Part shown: piece by piece, positions 11,085 to 21,270 of the stretch
Layout of the letters: the number at the start of each line of letters is the position of its first letter
Numbering within the stretch: position 1 is the stretch's first letter
From: Ascarosepion bandense
Taxonomy: Eukaryota > Mollusca > Cephalopoda > Sepiida > Sepiidae
Direction: 5' to 3'
Length of the DNA stretch: 64,000 bases
Assembly (NCBI GenBank): GCA_037127315.1
Contig: JBBBDQ010000350.1
Location: 183,501-247,500, forward strand
Program-made: the position numbers and the translations under genes
The notes under the pieces: model-generated
The model's input: the letters and a program-made list of their open reading frames with translations, nothing else
Database searches by the model: none
What the model was told of the DNA's origin: nothing

Positions 11085-11810
11085 ACTCGAACTCGAAAAA
11101 AAAAATAGCAACGAAGAAAAATTTTCGGTAAATTTTCGTTTTAGGTCCCGAGGGCTTCCTCACCTTTAAATTTATCCAAAATAGCATTATCTCTGTGCAA
11201 ATGTATATGCTGAAATCAAATCAACAGTTAGTTATTGAAGAAACCTACCTTTATTGATCTGAACGACCAGACAAAAATCGAACTACATCTTGCTCATTTT
11301 GTCTCCGTAATTCTAACGCAGTTATGTGATTAACTGCTGAATGACTTTCGGCGTAGGCAACAAATTTCAGTCTATTTTCTGCATATTTACTTCCTTTACT
11401 GAAATTTCCGCCTATTTACTTTTTCTCTAATGAAAGTAATACGCGATCTTTTCTACGCGTATTACTTTCATTACAGGAATTTAGTAGGCGGAAATTTCAG
11501 TAAAGGAAGTAAATAGGACGAAATTTTTTTGCCTACGCCGAAAGTCATTCTACATTTAATTACATGATTTCGTGAAATTTACGGGAGACAAAATTGCGAA
11601 ATGAAGTTCGATTTTCTCTGGTCGTTAAGATCAATAAAGGTAGGTTTCTTCAATAACTAATTGTTGATTTGAGTTCAGCATATACATTTTCACAGAAATA
11701 ATGCTATTTTAGATAAATTTGAAGGGGGATAAGCCTTCGGCACCTAAAACGAAAATTTACCAAATTTTCTTCAGAGTAGCATTCGACTATTTTTTTTTTT
11801 TTTACTGAGA
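11085..11810. mobile_element. Foldback element or large palindrome with about 350-bp arms
   Basis: The sequence from about 11094 to 11428 recurs in reverse complement from about 11473 to 11800. Shared words include ACCTACCTTTATTGATC against GATCAATAAAGGTAGGT, and CGCCTATTTACTT against its complement. The centre has a perfect 17-bp arm pair (11429-11445 and 11456-11472) around a 10-nt loop. The outer ends run into poly-A on the left and poly-T on the right. There is no coding capacity. It could be a foldback DNA transposon or a tail-to-tail duplication. Arm divergence is modest, with a few mismatches per 50 bp. Confidence 0.82.
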
Positions 11811-12005
11811 AAAATTAGACATTTTATGACGTAAATATTAATGAAGATATCACTTCTATCGGTTTCTAAAATACAGACAAATAAGTGGGAGGTATGTAAT
11901 CTTATATCTTATTTTATCTTTACGTTTATTTCTTAAAATGGTCTTTGAATTTCTTTCAGTGGCCATATGTCTCCTTGGCAATTTACAGAGACTATATTTT
12001 GACGC

Positions 12006-12124
12006 GTCTACGGATATATCGTGTTGAATGCACCGGTTCCCGTCCAATCACCGAAGTTAAGCAACATCGAGCCTGGTCAGTAGTTAAATGGGTGACCACT
12101 TGAGATTACCAGGTGCTGTAAACG
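12006..12124 (+). pseudogene. 5S rRNA-derived sequence heading a longer repeat
   Basis: A 119-nt match to eukaryotic 5S rRNA. It keeps ATCACCGAAGTTAAGCAAC, the internal-control-region-like stretch GCCTGGTCAGTAGTTAAATG and the 3' CAGGTGCTGTAAACG. Several substitutions lie in the helices (for example GCATCGAGCC-type changes). No T-run terminator follows. Instead a non-5S body continues to about 12290 (GGTCCACAGATCCTCCAGG, GCAGGGCTAACAACCCTGCA). This suggests a 5S-headed SINE or a 5S-tailed retro-copy rather than a gene. Confidence 0.8.
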
Positions 12125-12290
12125 TAAGGACCAAGAATGGTCCACAGATCCTCCAGGTTTGGAGTGGGGTGCAGGGCTAACAACCCTGCACAGTAAAAAA
12201 ACAGTTTGTGACAGAAACAGCAACAAAAAGTTGCTGCTCTATGCACCATCTGGGTGTGATGGATAAATGATGACATTTTGACGCAAATAT
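12125..12290 (+). repeat. Body of the 5S-headed repeat
   Basis: Directly continues the 5S head and contains two short hairpins, TGCAGGGctaacaaCCCTGCA and a GCAACAAAAAGTTGC palindrome. It lacks a tRNA head. The right boundary is uncertain. If mobile, it would use the 5S internal promoter (type I pol III). Confidence 0.45.
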
Positions 12291-14344
12291 AACACAATAT
12301 ATCGAATGTACGAGGAATGTTTGTACTTTTGTTTTTCAGATCAACATTTATCACATTTCCAAAGTTAGTCTGCAATCCAAAACCTTCTTGGTGATTTCTA
12401 AGCGTCGTTTGAATGTGGCACAAGGCCAAAAGTATGGGGTACCCAGTGAAGATTGAACTAACTATTCAGTTGTAATAGGTTATAACGAGACAAATTTTCT
12501 AACCATTACACCAGGTCGAGGTTCTCCACAAAATTTCTTGATACTCATGTAAAAAATATGGTGTTGCGTTAATAGAATTTTATCTGTGTGTGTGTTCGCT
12601 TCTCTCTCTTCCTGTCTTTCACCTTCTTTTCCTCTTCTTCTCTGTCATTCTTTCTTAGCATTTTCTCTTTCTTTCTCACTCTCTCGCCCTCTTTGTCCCT
12701 GTCTCTCTCTTCTTAATTCAATCCTTGGTTTTATCGGTGATAATACCACAGTAAAATATCAAGTGATTTTTATCAAAAATATTCAACAAAATATCATTTG
12801 TGGTTAAAGAAAATCGCAAACGACACATTTTCATTTACTTAATGACTGAAACCAAAAGCAGAAAAGTCAAAAAGGCATTCAAATTCGGATTATAAATTAT
12901 TATGGAACAATAACCACAATAATAATAAGAATTCTTTTTAATATATTTTTTATGTCTAACCATTTACCACATATTCCCGCCTGTTATTATTTTTGTTCTG
13001 TTTGAGAATCGCAATCGGGTCAGATAAAAATCCAAACAAAATAAGATATGGAAATCAACAAACAGTCCAACGCTAGTCTTGATTTCAAGACACCCTTTTG
13101 TTCCTCGTTAAGAATGACATTGTGTTGTGTAAATCATACGTCAATTCATTAATTCTTTACACATTGCCATTTAGAAACTGAAACAACGGCAGGAGGCATC
13201 GCTCATAACTGTCATGTTTATAACTAACTATACGAAGCTGGCTCTTCAAATCCCCTCATATATAATTTCTATTATTTACGTATCAATTTCGAATTTTCCC
13301 CCCCACTTTCTTTTCTCTCTCTTTTTCTCTCGTTCCTCTATTTTTCTCTTTTACTCTCTCTCTCCTCCTCTCTCTTCTCCTCCTAATAATAATTATGCCT
13401 CAGCTGTTCCCCACGATAATTTCACCCGAATTATTTATTTAGATCTTCATTTGAAAATGAGTGTTCACTCGGCAAAGCAACATGCTAGCAGCCACAACGT
13501 ATCGTGTTCGCTTAATAAAGTCAGTGAAACTGACAAAACTCTTTCACTGGATAGGAAATAGAAATGATATTGATGCAAACCCTCGAATAGCAATCGGAAA
13601 AAAAATGTTTATCTCAGACCTTAGGATCTCCAAAGAATAAACATAGATGTGATATTGAGGTGAACGATCGATAAAGCAACAGTTATATTTATTTAAGGAA
13701 AGTACGCAACGAGGGAAAAGACTTTGCTTTTTTATATATATCGGAATAAAACAAGAAAATACAGTATAGAAAATAGTCAAATTAATTTCAATGGCAGCCA
13801 AATGACCAAAATATAAACTATTATGCAGCAAAAACGACAAAATATTATTAGATGTTAGAAATTTAACTCTTTTACACTCTAGTGAATAGGAAATTAGGAA
13901 TTAAAATCAACCTTTTTCTTCACTTTAAAAAAATTTCACAATGATGTGTAAAATCCTGGTTTTTCCCCAAATAGAAAAAGAATTGACCATGTGCTTAAAG
14001 AGAAAGGCGAGACTAGATTTCGCAAGTAGGTGTTAAATTAATTTTTGATTAATGGGAGCGAGTTGCAAGACTTGAGGACTTAGCGATCCAGTGCTAAATT
14101 AAAAAAGGACTATATAAATGACCTCGGTGTCAGTCAAAACAGTCAGGGATGGAAGTAGCAAAGACGACAAGTTAAAATGTCATGAGAGAAGCTTCAAGCT
14201 GATCCGGACTTTCGTCCTTTTCTCTTTCCTTCTGCTGATTCCTTTTACTTCTTCTCCATCCAAAGACATTCCTACTGAATACATACATACATACATACAT
14301 ACATACATACATACATACATACATACACTTATATTCTTTCAACA
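12291..14344. other. No recognised gene; pyrimidine-rich tracts
   Basis: About 2 kb without homology I recognise. CT-rich runs at 12595-12715 and 13310-13385 produce open frames rich in Ser/Leu/Phe that are compositional artefacts. A (ACAT)n array occupies 14279-14328. Confidence 0.45.
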
Positions 14345-14642
14345 ATTACTGCTATGAACATTTTCTACAAATCTTGATACCCTTAACTCAACTTTATCAT
14401 TGAACACGAACTCTACTTTTAACTTCTTAATAATGTTCCAAATTACACATTAACTCCTACAACTTATTTTATTCTTTCCTTTTAATAAATGCAAAATGTA
14501 TTTTTTATTCTTACATATTCCAATTCCACATATTCCAACCAGCCGACAACCAACCTTCTGATAACGATGATGATAATTTTGGAGAAAGCTTGTAAGCTGT
14601 AGGGAGTCCGGTTATGCCTGACATCTCCCTACGGCCACAACA
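14345..14642 (-). repeat. LTR-like family B, copy 1 (inverted)
   Basis: The reverse complement begins TGTTGTGGCCGTAGGGAGATG. It then shares ACTCCCTACAGCTTA, CAGAAGGTTGGTTGTCGGC, GTTAATGT and TTCGTGTTCAATGATAAA with 39735-40260 and 62910-63430. The TGTTGTG start resembles family A, so these may be LTRs of related elements. The left edge is uncertain, near the (ACAT)n array. Confidence 0.6.
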
Positions 14643-14941
14643 CTAATATTCTTATATTATAAAGTTTACACCTAATGTATCTGAATGAATTAAAACATAA
14701 AAAGGAAAATAAATATCTCATTCAAGGTAAATCAGCAGGAAGAAACGACTACAGTTATGGAAAGAGGCACGATTGAACCCGTGAAGATGTTTTATAGAAC
14801 TGCCCTCCGTCCAGTAGAGAAGCGTTAACGAAATTGGTAGAAATATAATACAGATATTTTTCTATACTGAACATATTAAAGAACTTAATGTTTATTCGTA
14901 TGAGGAAGTGCAATTATCCCTCTATCTTTCTTTCTTTCTTC

Positions 14942-14975
<34 letters not shown>

Positions 14976-15190
14976 CCTCTTCGTATACATTTTTCTCCTA
15001 CTTCTTCTCTGTCGTTCTCTCAGACTATTTCTTCTTTTCATAAAAAGTTTAGTAAAACACAATGCACAGAGACTGATAATTACATTTAGCATGAAACAGA
15101 CTGTCGCCTCTGGGTGTTGACTTCAATGTCCATTTTTATATTTATATCGACTCTATCGTTGATATTGAGCATTTTAACCCATAAATATTA
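14643..15190. other. Mostly unassigned, with (TTTC)n at 14927-14974
   Basis: A TTTC microsatellite sits in otherwise unremarkable AT-rich DNA. Confidence 0.6.
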
Positions 15191-15407
15191 GTCAGTTAAG
15201 TGTCATATGTGATACACGCTTGGGCGATCATATCTCGAAAAAGGCATGACTGACTGGGTAGAAAAATATCCTGCAGTAAGTTGTGATTACTTTCTGTGGA
15301 AGATTGGTTGCCAGCCAATGCTATAGAACGCAATCAGTCCTGTTATTTAACACATAACTGGCGGATTTACAGTTCCGATATCCACTGCACCATAACACAC
15401 AGTCCAC
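15191..15407 (-). repeat. SINE-1, internally deleted (B box lost)
   Basis: The minus-strand copy keeps the 3' body and the extreme 5' head (complement of ATCCACTGCACCATAACACA). About 80-100 bp that would hold the B box is missing. A pol III promoter cannot be complete. Confidence 0.8.
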
Positions 15408-15439
15408 CCATAAATATAGCATCCTTTAAACTATATTTT

Positions 15440-15442
<3 letters not shown>

Positions 15443-15484
<42 letters not shown>
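15443..15484. repeat. (TA)n microsatellite
   Basis: About 21 TA units in an uninterrupted run. Confidence 0.95.
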
Positions 15485-15486
<2 letters not shown>

Positions 15487-15530
15487 ATAAATATAACAGG
15501 TAATAAATAGCTATTATGCTTAATCAGCAA

Positions 15531-15957
15531 CCGTTTTAAATATTGTATTTTAGCTTTAACTTCTGGTGAAAATAAAGACAAATATTGTCCAACATTTGAA
15601 TATTTTTAATACGCTGGTTCTTGATCTAAGCTTTCCACTCACGTGAGTAACCTTCAGATTAGTTGTATGGACATTAACATAAAGATATTCATCATCAAAG
15701 ATGATATTCTGTTATGTGGACATAAAAGCTTGTTATGTGACGATAACAGTTTCGGAATAGCAAACGCAGGTGGTAAATTAGTGATGCTGTTTTATGACGT
15801 CATACCACGGTTGAAACCAAAATATAAACAACAGTACCATATGTCTAGATGCAATTTAAAGTGTTTCGAACTAGCGTGATAAAAAATATCTAAGTGTTAG
15901 ACAATTTTTGTCTTTATTTTCATCAGAAATTAAAGCTAAAATACGATGTTTAGCACG
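15531..15957. mobile_element. Small element with about 64-bp terminal inverted repeats
   Basis: The left arm (15531-15594) includes TTTTAGCTTTAACTTCTGG and AAATAAAGACAAATATTGTC. The right arm (15893-15957) is its complement (GACAATTTTTGTCTTTATTT, AAAGCTAAAATACGATG). The enclosed 300 bp show no transposase. A third arm-like sequence stands alone at 24515-24585. Probably a MITE-type element. No target duplication could be fixed. Confidence 0.65.
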
Positions 15958-16040
15958 GCTCATGAGTACATATAATAGAAATTCATTGTTTATTAAACTT
16001 AACATATTTAAATAATTATCTACTATCTACTCAATACACT

Positions 16041-16660
16041 ACTATTTACGCTCTCACACCCTGATTGAGCAATTCTGCAAGAATGGTAAACTTTGAAAAA
16101 CAGTAGCTACTCTGGCATCTATGCATCGTTCATTCAGCAATGAATTAGAACCTTCTCAGCTATTGGGCGTGTATAATGACAATATACACGCTAAAAAGTC
16201 TGCCTCCTTCTACCGAGCGTCCGTAGCTCAGAGGTAGAATCGCCGACTGACGCCAATTTGGTCGGGTTTCTATCCTGGGTTAAAAAGCAATCGGCTGTCT
16301 AACCGTACTGATGAGCTGTGATACAGCGAAACAGATCTGTCTGCCGATGACTATTTACGCTCTCACACCCTGATTGAGCACTCTAGAAGAATGGTAGACT
16401 TTGAAAAACAGTAGCTACTCTAGCATCTACGCATCATTCATTCAGCAATGAATTAGAACACTCTCAGCTATTGGGCGTTTATAATGATAATATACACGCT
16501 AAAAAGTATGCCTCCTTCTACCGAGCACGCGTAGCTCAGAGGTAGAATCGCCGACTGAAGCTAGTTCACTCGGGTTTCAATCCTGGGTAAAAGACAATCG
16601 GCTGTCTAACCATACTGATGAGCTGCGATACAGTGAAACAGATCTATCTGCGAATTACTA
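16041..16660 (+). repeat. SINE-2, tandem pair (period 309 bp)
   Basis: Two near-identical units begin ACTATTTACGCTCTCACACC (16041 and 16350). Each has a tRNA-like core about 160 bp in: A box GTAGCTCAGAGGTAGAATCG and a degenerate B box GGGTTTCAATCC (second unit) or GGGTTTCTATCC (first). The shared 3' end is CTGATGAGCTG...GATCTGTCTGC. The second unit ends in a short (TA)n. Because a 160-bp leader precedes the tRNA-like part in both copies and in the inverted copy at 50096, the tRNA core is internal to the repeat. Confidence 0.85.
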
Positions 16661-16734
16661 TATATATATAGTCATGTAGCACGACATGGAGTTTCAGGTA
16701 CAACGCAAATTCTGGTGAGAAAAGATATGTATAT

Positions 16735-17485
16735 TTATCTAATCTAAACTTATTTATAAATGGAACTTTGTGTGTGTGTGTGTCTGTGTCTATGTGTGTG
16801 TATGTGAGTGTGTCCGTTACCTATAGACTCCGAAACGTCTGAACCGATTTTCTTGAAAATTTACACAGTTGTACTATAAGCGTCTGCGAGTGTTCTTAGC
16901 TAGGTTTTGTGTCGAGGTAACCCCGATAAATATCGAAAATCGAAAAAATCGTGTTATAGAAGGAGCGGTCCGATTCTAATTAAATTTCATACACTCATAG
17001 ACAAAGACATAAGAAACGATATTCAGAAGTTTCAAGGTTTCAGTTCTTACAATAGTGTAGAAAATCGATGATATATATATATATATTTATATATATATAA
17101 GGCAAGATGTTTGTGTGTGTGTCTGTTTATCTGCCTGTATATCTGTATTTTTTCAGCCTTTTTATTTTAGTTTTGATTCGGGTTTGGCGCTAAGTAGGTA
17201 TAATTGTAATCTTTAGTCTCAGCCATGATACCATTTACTCAGAGGGCTTATTTAGCTTTCAAAATTCAGTTTATGACGAAAAAATCTTATTTGATATTGA
17301 TACAAGGAAAACAAAATTTGACTTACATCCATTCATTTTTCTTTCAGTGTACGGTTTCGCTTTAACTGGAAATAACTACTGCTTTTTAGTCTTTCATGCC
17401 AACGTCCAAAGAGTCTGAGCTCCAGGACCATGGATTAGTTTTAACGCTTTCATTCCACCCGAGCAACGGCGGGCTATACTGCTAG
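16735..17485 (+). mobile_element. Helitron-like sequence with 3' hairpin and CTAG end
   Basis: Ends CCCGAGCAACGGCGGG (17458-17473), then CTATACTGCTAG followed by T. A short GC-rich palindrome about 10 bp before a CTRR terminus, with T as the next base, is the Helitron 3' signature. Upstream text such as GTCTGAACCGATTTTCTTGA and the (TG)n-rich starts at 16765 and 17105 are typical of non-autonomous Helitrons. The 5' end is ambiguous, and there may be two overlapping copies. No Rep/helicase remnant is seen. Confidence 0.55.
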
Positions 17486-18211
17486 TTATTATATAGTTTA
17501 TAGTTCTATTGCATTGCATCAAACACTATTTTATTAACACTGCCACTCAATGTGTGATTGTGTCATATTACAGGACTAAGGAAATAAGACAAAATCACTG
17601 CCTTTCCTAAAAACCATAATTTCAACCACACGGATTATGAAAAATGTTTTGTTCTTGGCATATTACTGGCAACTCTCACTAATAACATTGAAACTACATT
17701 ATCAAGGAGATATTTCTGGTCATTAAATAACTTATCTGAGAACAAAAATATCATCATAACCAAATCTGACGAAGAAAGACTTGTAGGTATAATGGACACA
17801 GTTGTCTACACTAAAATATTGAATTGTTTTAAGATAATGACATCACAAATATACAAATCAATAAACAAATAATAGACATTAAAATACAAAATTTCAAAGC
17901 AACAATAAAAGAAAAAAAATTAAAACCAAAATATATATTCGTCCAAATTACTAGAATATCAGCCAACTATACCCACACTATATGCCTTACCTAAAACTCA
18001 TAAAGAAAACATTCTCATTCGACCTTTTATATCTGGTATTAACAGTGTTCCCCATAAATTAGCTAGATTCATCACTATTAGTACACCATTCCTCCGCCTC
18101 ATTATCTCTACAATTATCAGACGCTCAGTTGACTTACGCCATAAAATTCAAAACATTAATATGACCAATTTATCTATGGCAAGTTTGGATATTAAATCAC
18201 TCTATACTAAC

Positions 18212-19130
18212 ATCTTCTATGTACCATGTCCTTTCCGGTCATAGATCATGGCTTTCCACGTCTCCCTATCCCTGGTGGCTCTTAGCACGCCTTCTCCTGT
18301 TACACCATGCAACCCTCGTTCCATCATCCAATTGATTAGGTCCTTCAAATATGTTATCCGCTACTTTTCCCTGTGTCTTTTTCCCTCTATCTAGCCTGTT
18401 AGTATCAGGTTCCTCAAGCCCTCCTTCCTCATTGCATGTCCCAGGAACTTCAGCTTTCTCCTCCTCAGTAATAATTTCCTTTTCCTTTCCATCATTTCCA
18501 AAACCTTATCATTGCTCACATGCTCGATCCATGATATTCGCAGCATCTTTCTGGAGGACCACATTTCAGCTGTTTCAGGTTTTTCCTTCATCTTTGATGA
18601 TATTGTCCAAAACATTCATTGTTATATTGAAGAACTGACATCACATAGCAATCCAGTATTCTCTTCCTAGTTTCTAGCGAAATTGTCCAGTTTCTTCATA
18701 CTTTACTCAACTTCTGGAATGCTTCTTTGCCATGCCAATTCGTCTTCAAATCTCTGTGTCGCACTTTCCGTCTTCTGTTATTTAAATACTTTCCTAGGTA
18801 TTTAAATTGTTGTACCTGCTTGATTTTAGTAACGCCTATCTGTATTTGGCATATTGGGCTGTCTTTTTTACTGATGACCATGCATTTGGTTTTCTTGCAG
18901 TTTATTTGTAGTTCTTTCTTATCACTCTCTTCAGCTGCCTTCTGTAGGAGGTCTTGTAGTTTCCTTTCTGTGTCTGCTGTTAGCACTGTATCATCTGTGT
19001 ACCTTAGGTTGTTTAAAATGTGGCCTCCGATGGCGAATCCAGGCATAATTTCCAGGGTTCTCAAAATATTCTCGCTGTACAATTTGAACAGATCCGGTGA
19101 AAAGACACATCCTTGTCTTACGCCCCTTAA
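18212..19130 (-). pseudogene. RTE-type LINE fragment (copy A) nested in the Penelope element
   Basis: Minus-strand RT remnants: GVRQGCVFSPDLFKLYSE, then NNLRYTDDTVL (YTDD in place of the usual YADD), a Lys-rich segment and QQFKYLG, followed by the C-terminal stretch LKFLGHAMRKEGLRNLILTG. The LINE 3' end abuts the Penelope codons LYTNI at 18211. Penelope coding resumes at about 19133 (LNILLKTSKK). The element is 5'-truncated at the RT, as is usual for LINEs. RTE/BovB affinity is judged from motif wording and the short (GAA)n-like tails of sister copies. Confidence 0.8.
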
Positions 19131-19189
19131 AAAAGGTCTAAACATTCTTCTCAAAACATCCAAAAAATTCAAAATCATAAAAATATGTA

Positions 19190-19861
19190 CGAGGGTCATT
19201 CAATAAATAAGAGGAAATTTTCGGTGTAAGGACTTTTACTACAGATAAAAGCTTACTTTTTTTTCAACGAAGTCTCCCAGCAGTGTCGCACATTGTTCCC
19301 ATCTGTGCACAAGCTTCCGTAAAAATCATTGGACCGATGTCTCATCCAATCACTACCTGCACTTTTGACATCATTGTCACTTTCAAACTTCGTGTCTCTC
19401 ATGGACGCTTTCAAGGGACCGAACAGGTGAAAGTCTGAAGGGGCAAGGTCTGATGAGACACTGCTGGGACCACTGGACTCTCTTCTGTTTGTTCTCTGCA
19501 CTAAGCATCTTTGGCACCCATCATGGACAATTTTGTGTGCTGTCCCAACAGATAGACTCCAAGTACTTACAATGTCATCCACTGCCAGACTGAATGAGGT
19601 CATTGACTGGTTCTCCTATGAATTTCAACTCGTTTGCACCCTTCAGCAACCAAAAACTTCATAACTGACCTCTGTTCAATCCTGGAGCATGCTTCCTGGT
19701 CGGCCATCTTTGTTAATCTTCAAAACTCTCAAAGTTGTTTTTCAGTCTGCAAAAAAAAATTTGAAAATGAAGGAAAGAAATTTTAAAAGAAAAGTAAGCT
19801 TCTATCTGGTATTAGAAGACATTATACCGAAAAATTCACCTTATTTATTGAATGACCCTCG
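19190..19861 (-). mobile_element. Mariner, internally deleted, nested in the Penelope element
   Basis: The ends are inverted repeats of about 36 bp starting CGAGGGTCATTCAATAAA, with only a couple of mismatches, flanked by TA at 19188-19189 and 19862-19863. At 672 bp it is half the normal 1.3 kb. The minus strand (19603-19253) joins a helix-turn-helix-like part (SVGTAHKIVHD) directly to the region after the second catalytic Asp (SDLAPSDFHLFGPLK). The central catalytic core is therefore deleted. It cannot make an active transposase. Confidence 0.9.
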
Positions 19862-20575
19862 TACATTAATCACTAACCATTGTTATTTCTCCTTTAACCA
19901 CACTTTTTATAAACAGAACTTTGGCTTAACCATGGGGTCTCCTATCAGTGGTGTTCTCGCTTGCCTATTTCTAGAGTGTTTTAGAATTCAGTTTTTTTTT
20001 CCAAATATATTACACCTAACAATTCTATTTACTTAATATATATAAATGACGTCCTGTTACTTTACCCCTATCACACTAACCTATTAAACTTAGTAACTAA
20101 ATTCAATAAGGTAGAACCTACGACCGAATTCACATATGAACTTTAAACTAACAATTATTCACCTTTCCTTGACACTTTAATTATAATTTTTAACGATAAA
20201 TTAAAATTTATGGTTTATTGTAAACCTACTAAGAAAAACGGCCTTATTAATTCCTTCTATTCTCACCACGAACAAAGAATTAAATCTGATTTAATTATAG
20301 TTTTCTTCCTCAGAGCTCTCAAAATATGCAGCCCTAATTAGTTATCTAAAGATGAGAGATATACTGAACAATCATTTAAACTTCTCCACTACCCACCCAA
20401 TTTCATTCTTAATGCCAAAAATATGCTTATACAATCCACAAAACCACAAAAAAGAATACTACAAAAAATACACAAATTTCATCATACTACCTTCCAAATC
20501 CCTTTCACATGACCTTGTGTTGGGACGCCCACACCTATTCGGCTACAATGGACTATTCCATTACTATGTAAATTA

Positions 20576-20821
20576 ATGGTGGCATCTACGTAGGTAAAGA
20601 GTGTGCCGAGCAGCCGATCGACAAGTCAGTCGTAGACTTCCGGTGACGACCCGGAAGTACACATTGCTCATACTACGTCTTACGACGTTTGAGACGATTA
20701 ACCTCTATTCTTGTATTTGATACTAATAACCTTTGTAAATACTATTTTCACGGAATACAACGATTAACATATTCCTGTTGTTGAGTTATTTATTCTTACT
20801 CACGACATAACACCTTGTACA
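20576..20821. mobile_element. 246-bp insertion in the Penelope element (possible solo LTR or SINE-like unit)
   Basis: Identical 7-mers TAAATTA flank the segment (20569-20575 and 20822-20828), and Penelope coding continues on both sides. The insert is more GC-rich on its left half (CCGAGCAGCCGATCG, CCGGTGACGACCCGG). Close to its right edge it ends in CACGACATAACA, like the end of the LTR at 35950. The TG...CA ends do not coincide with the 7-bp repeats, so the class is unsettled. Confidence 0.5.
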
Positions 20822-21270
20822 TAAATTAGCTATCTCAAACACTAAAATCGTTTCCGCCACCTTCATGAATATTATCAGATTGAAAAAGACACCGAACATC
20901 AATCTAAATTTCTGAATTTACAAAATACAGTGTCTACAATGCAAAAACATATACACAGGGGAGACTTCACGAAATCTAAAAACACGGATCTACAGACACA
21001 AAAGAGAATTACGTTTGTACAAACGTTTCAACTCTCTAGTATTACACTGAAACGGCATAGGACACACTTTTCATTTCTCTAATGGTTGTTTGAGTAAAAA
21101 AGAACATTACCTTTTAAGGAGAAAGCACTTTAAAAATATATTAATAACATTGCTACCAAATATAAACACTCATTTAAAACATTACATAACTTCTGCATTT
21201 TTCTACAAATCTATCCTCCATGAATCCAAAATGTTTCAACCAATAGGTATAATTAAATAATTTAAAGATA
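20822..21270 (+). pseudogene. GIY-YIG endonuclease domain of the Penelope element
   Basis: Translates to IYKIQCLQCKNIYTGETSRN, then LKTRIYRHKRELRL and, after a stop, further blocks to ESKMFQPIGII near 21250. The pattern (G)IYK...Y(I/T)GET.R...H fits GIY-YIG nucleases, with YTG in place of YIG. In the family this domain nicks target DNA. A TGA after VLH breaks the frame. Confidence 0.8.

Larger units (their letters stand above)
17590..21270 (+). pseudogene. Penelope-like retroelement, interrupted by three insertions
   Basis: Plus-strand remnants give, in order: ALPKTHKEN...RPFISGIN (about 17975-18045), motif A LDIKSLYTNI (18186-18211), motif B NFGLTMGSPISG (about 19915-19955), catalytic box YINDV (about 20038-20052) and a C-terminal GIY-YIG domain (about 20920-21040). 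This RT-plus-GIY-YIG layout defines Penelope-like elements. The catalytic box should be YxDD but reads YIND, so one metal-binding Asp is lost. The ORF is split by an RTE LINE (18212-19130), a mariner (19190-19861) and a 246-bp insert (20576-20821), and it has many stops. Confidence 0.85.

Noticed and set aside
12586..12807. Ser/Leu-rich frames in CT tracts (also 13214-13561 and 34759-35034)
   Set aside because: Composition-driven frames in pyrimidine-rich DNA.
16200..16265. Functional tRNA gene
   Set aside because: A and B boxes are present, but the cloverleaf does not close, the B box is degenerate, and the same sequence recurs with SINE leader and tail.
18727..19206. 159-codon plus-strand frame
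   Set aside because: It is mostly antisense to the RTE reverse transcriptase. Only its last 20 codons are real (Penelope) coding sequence.
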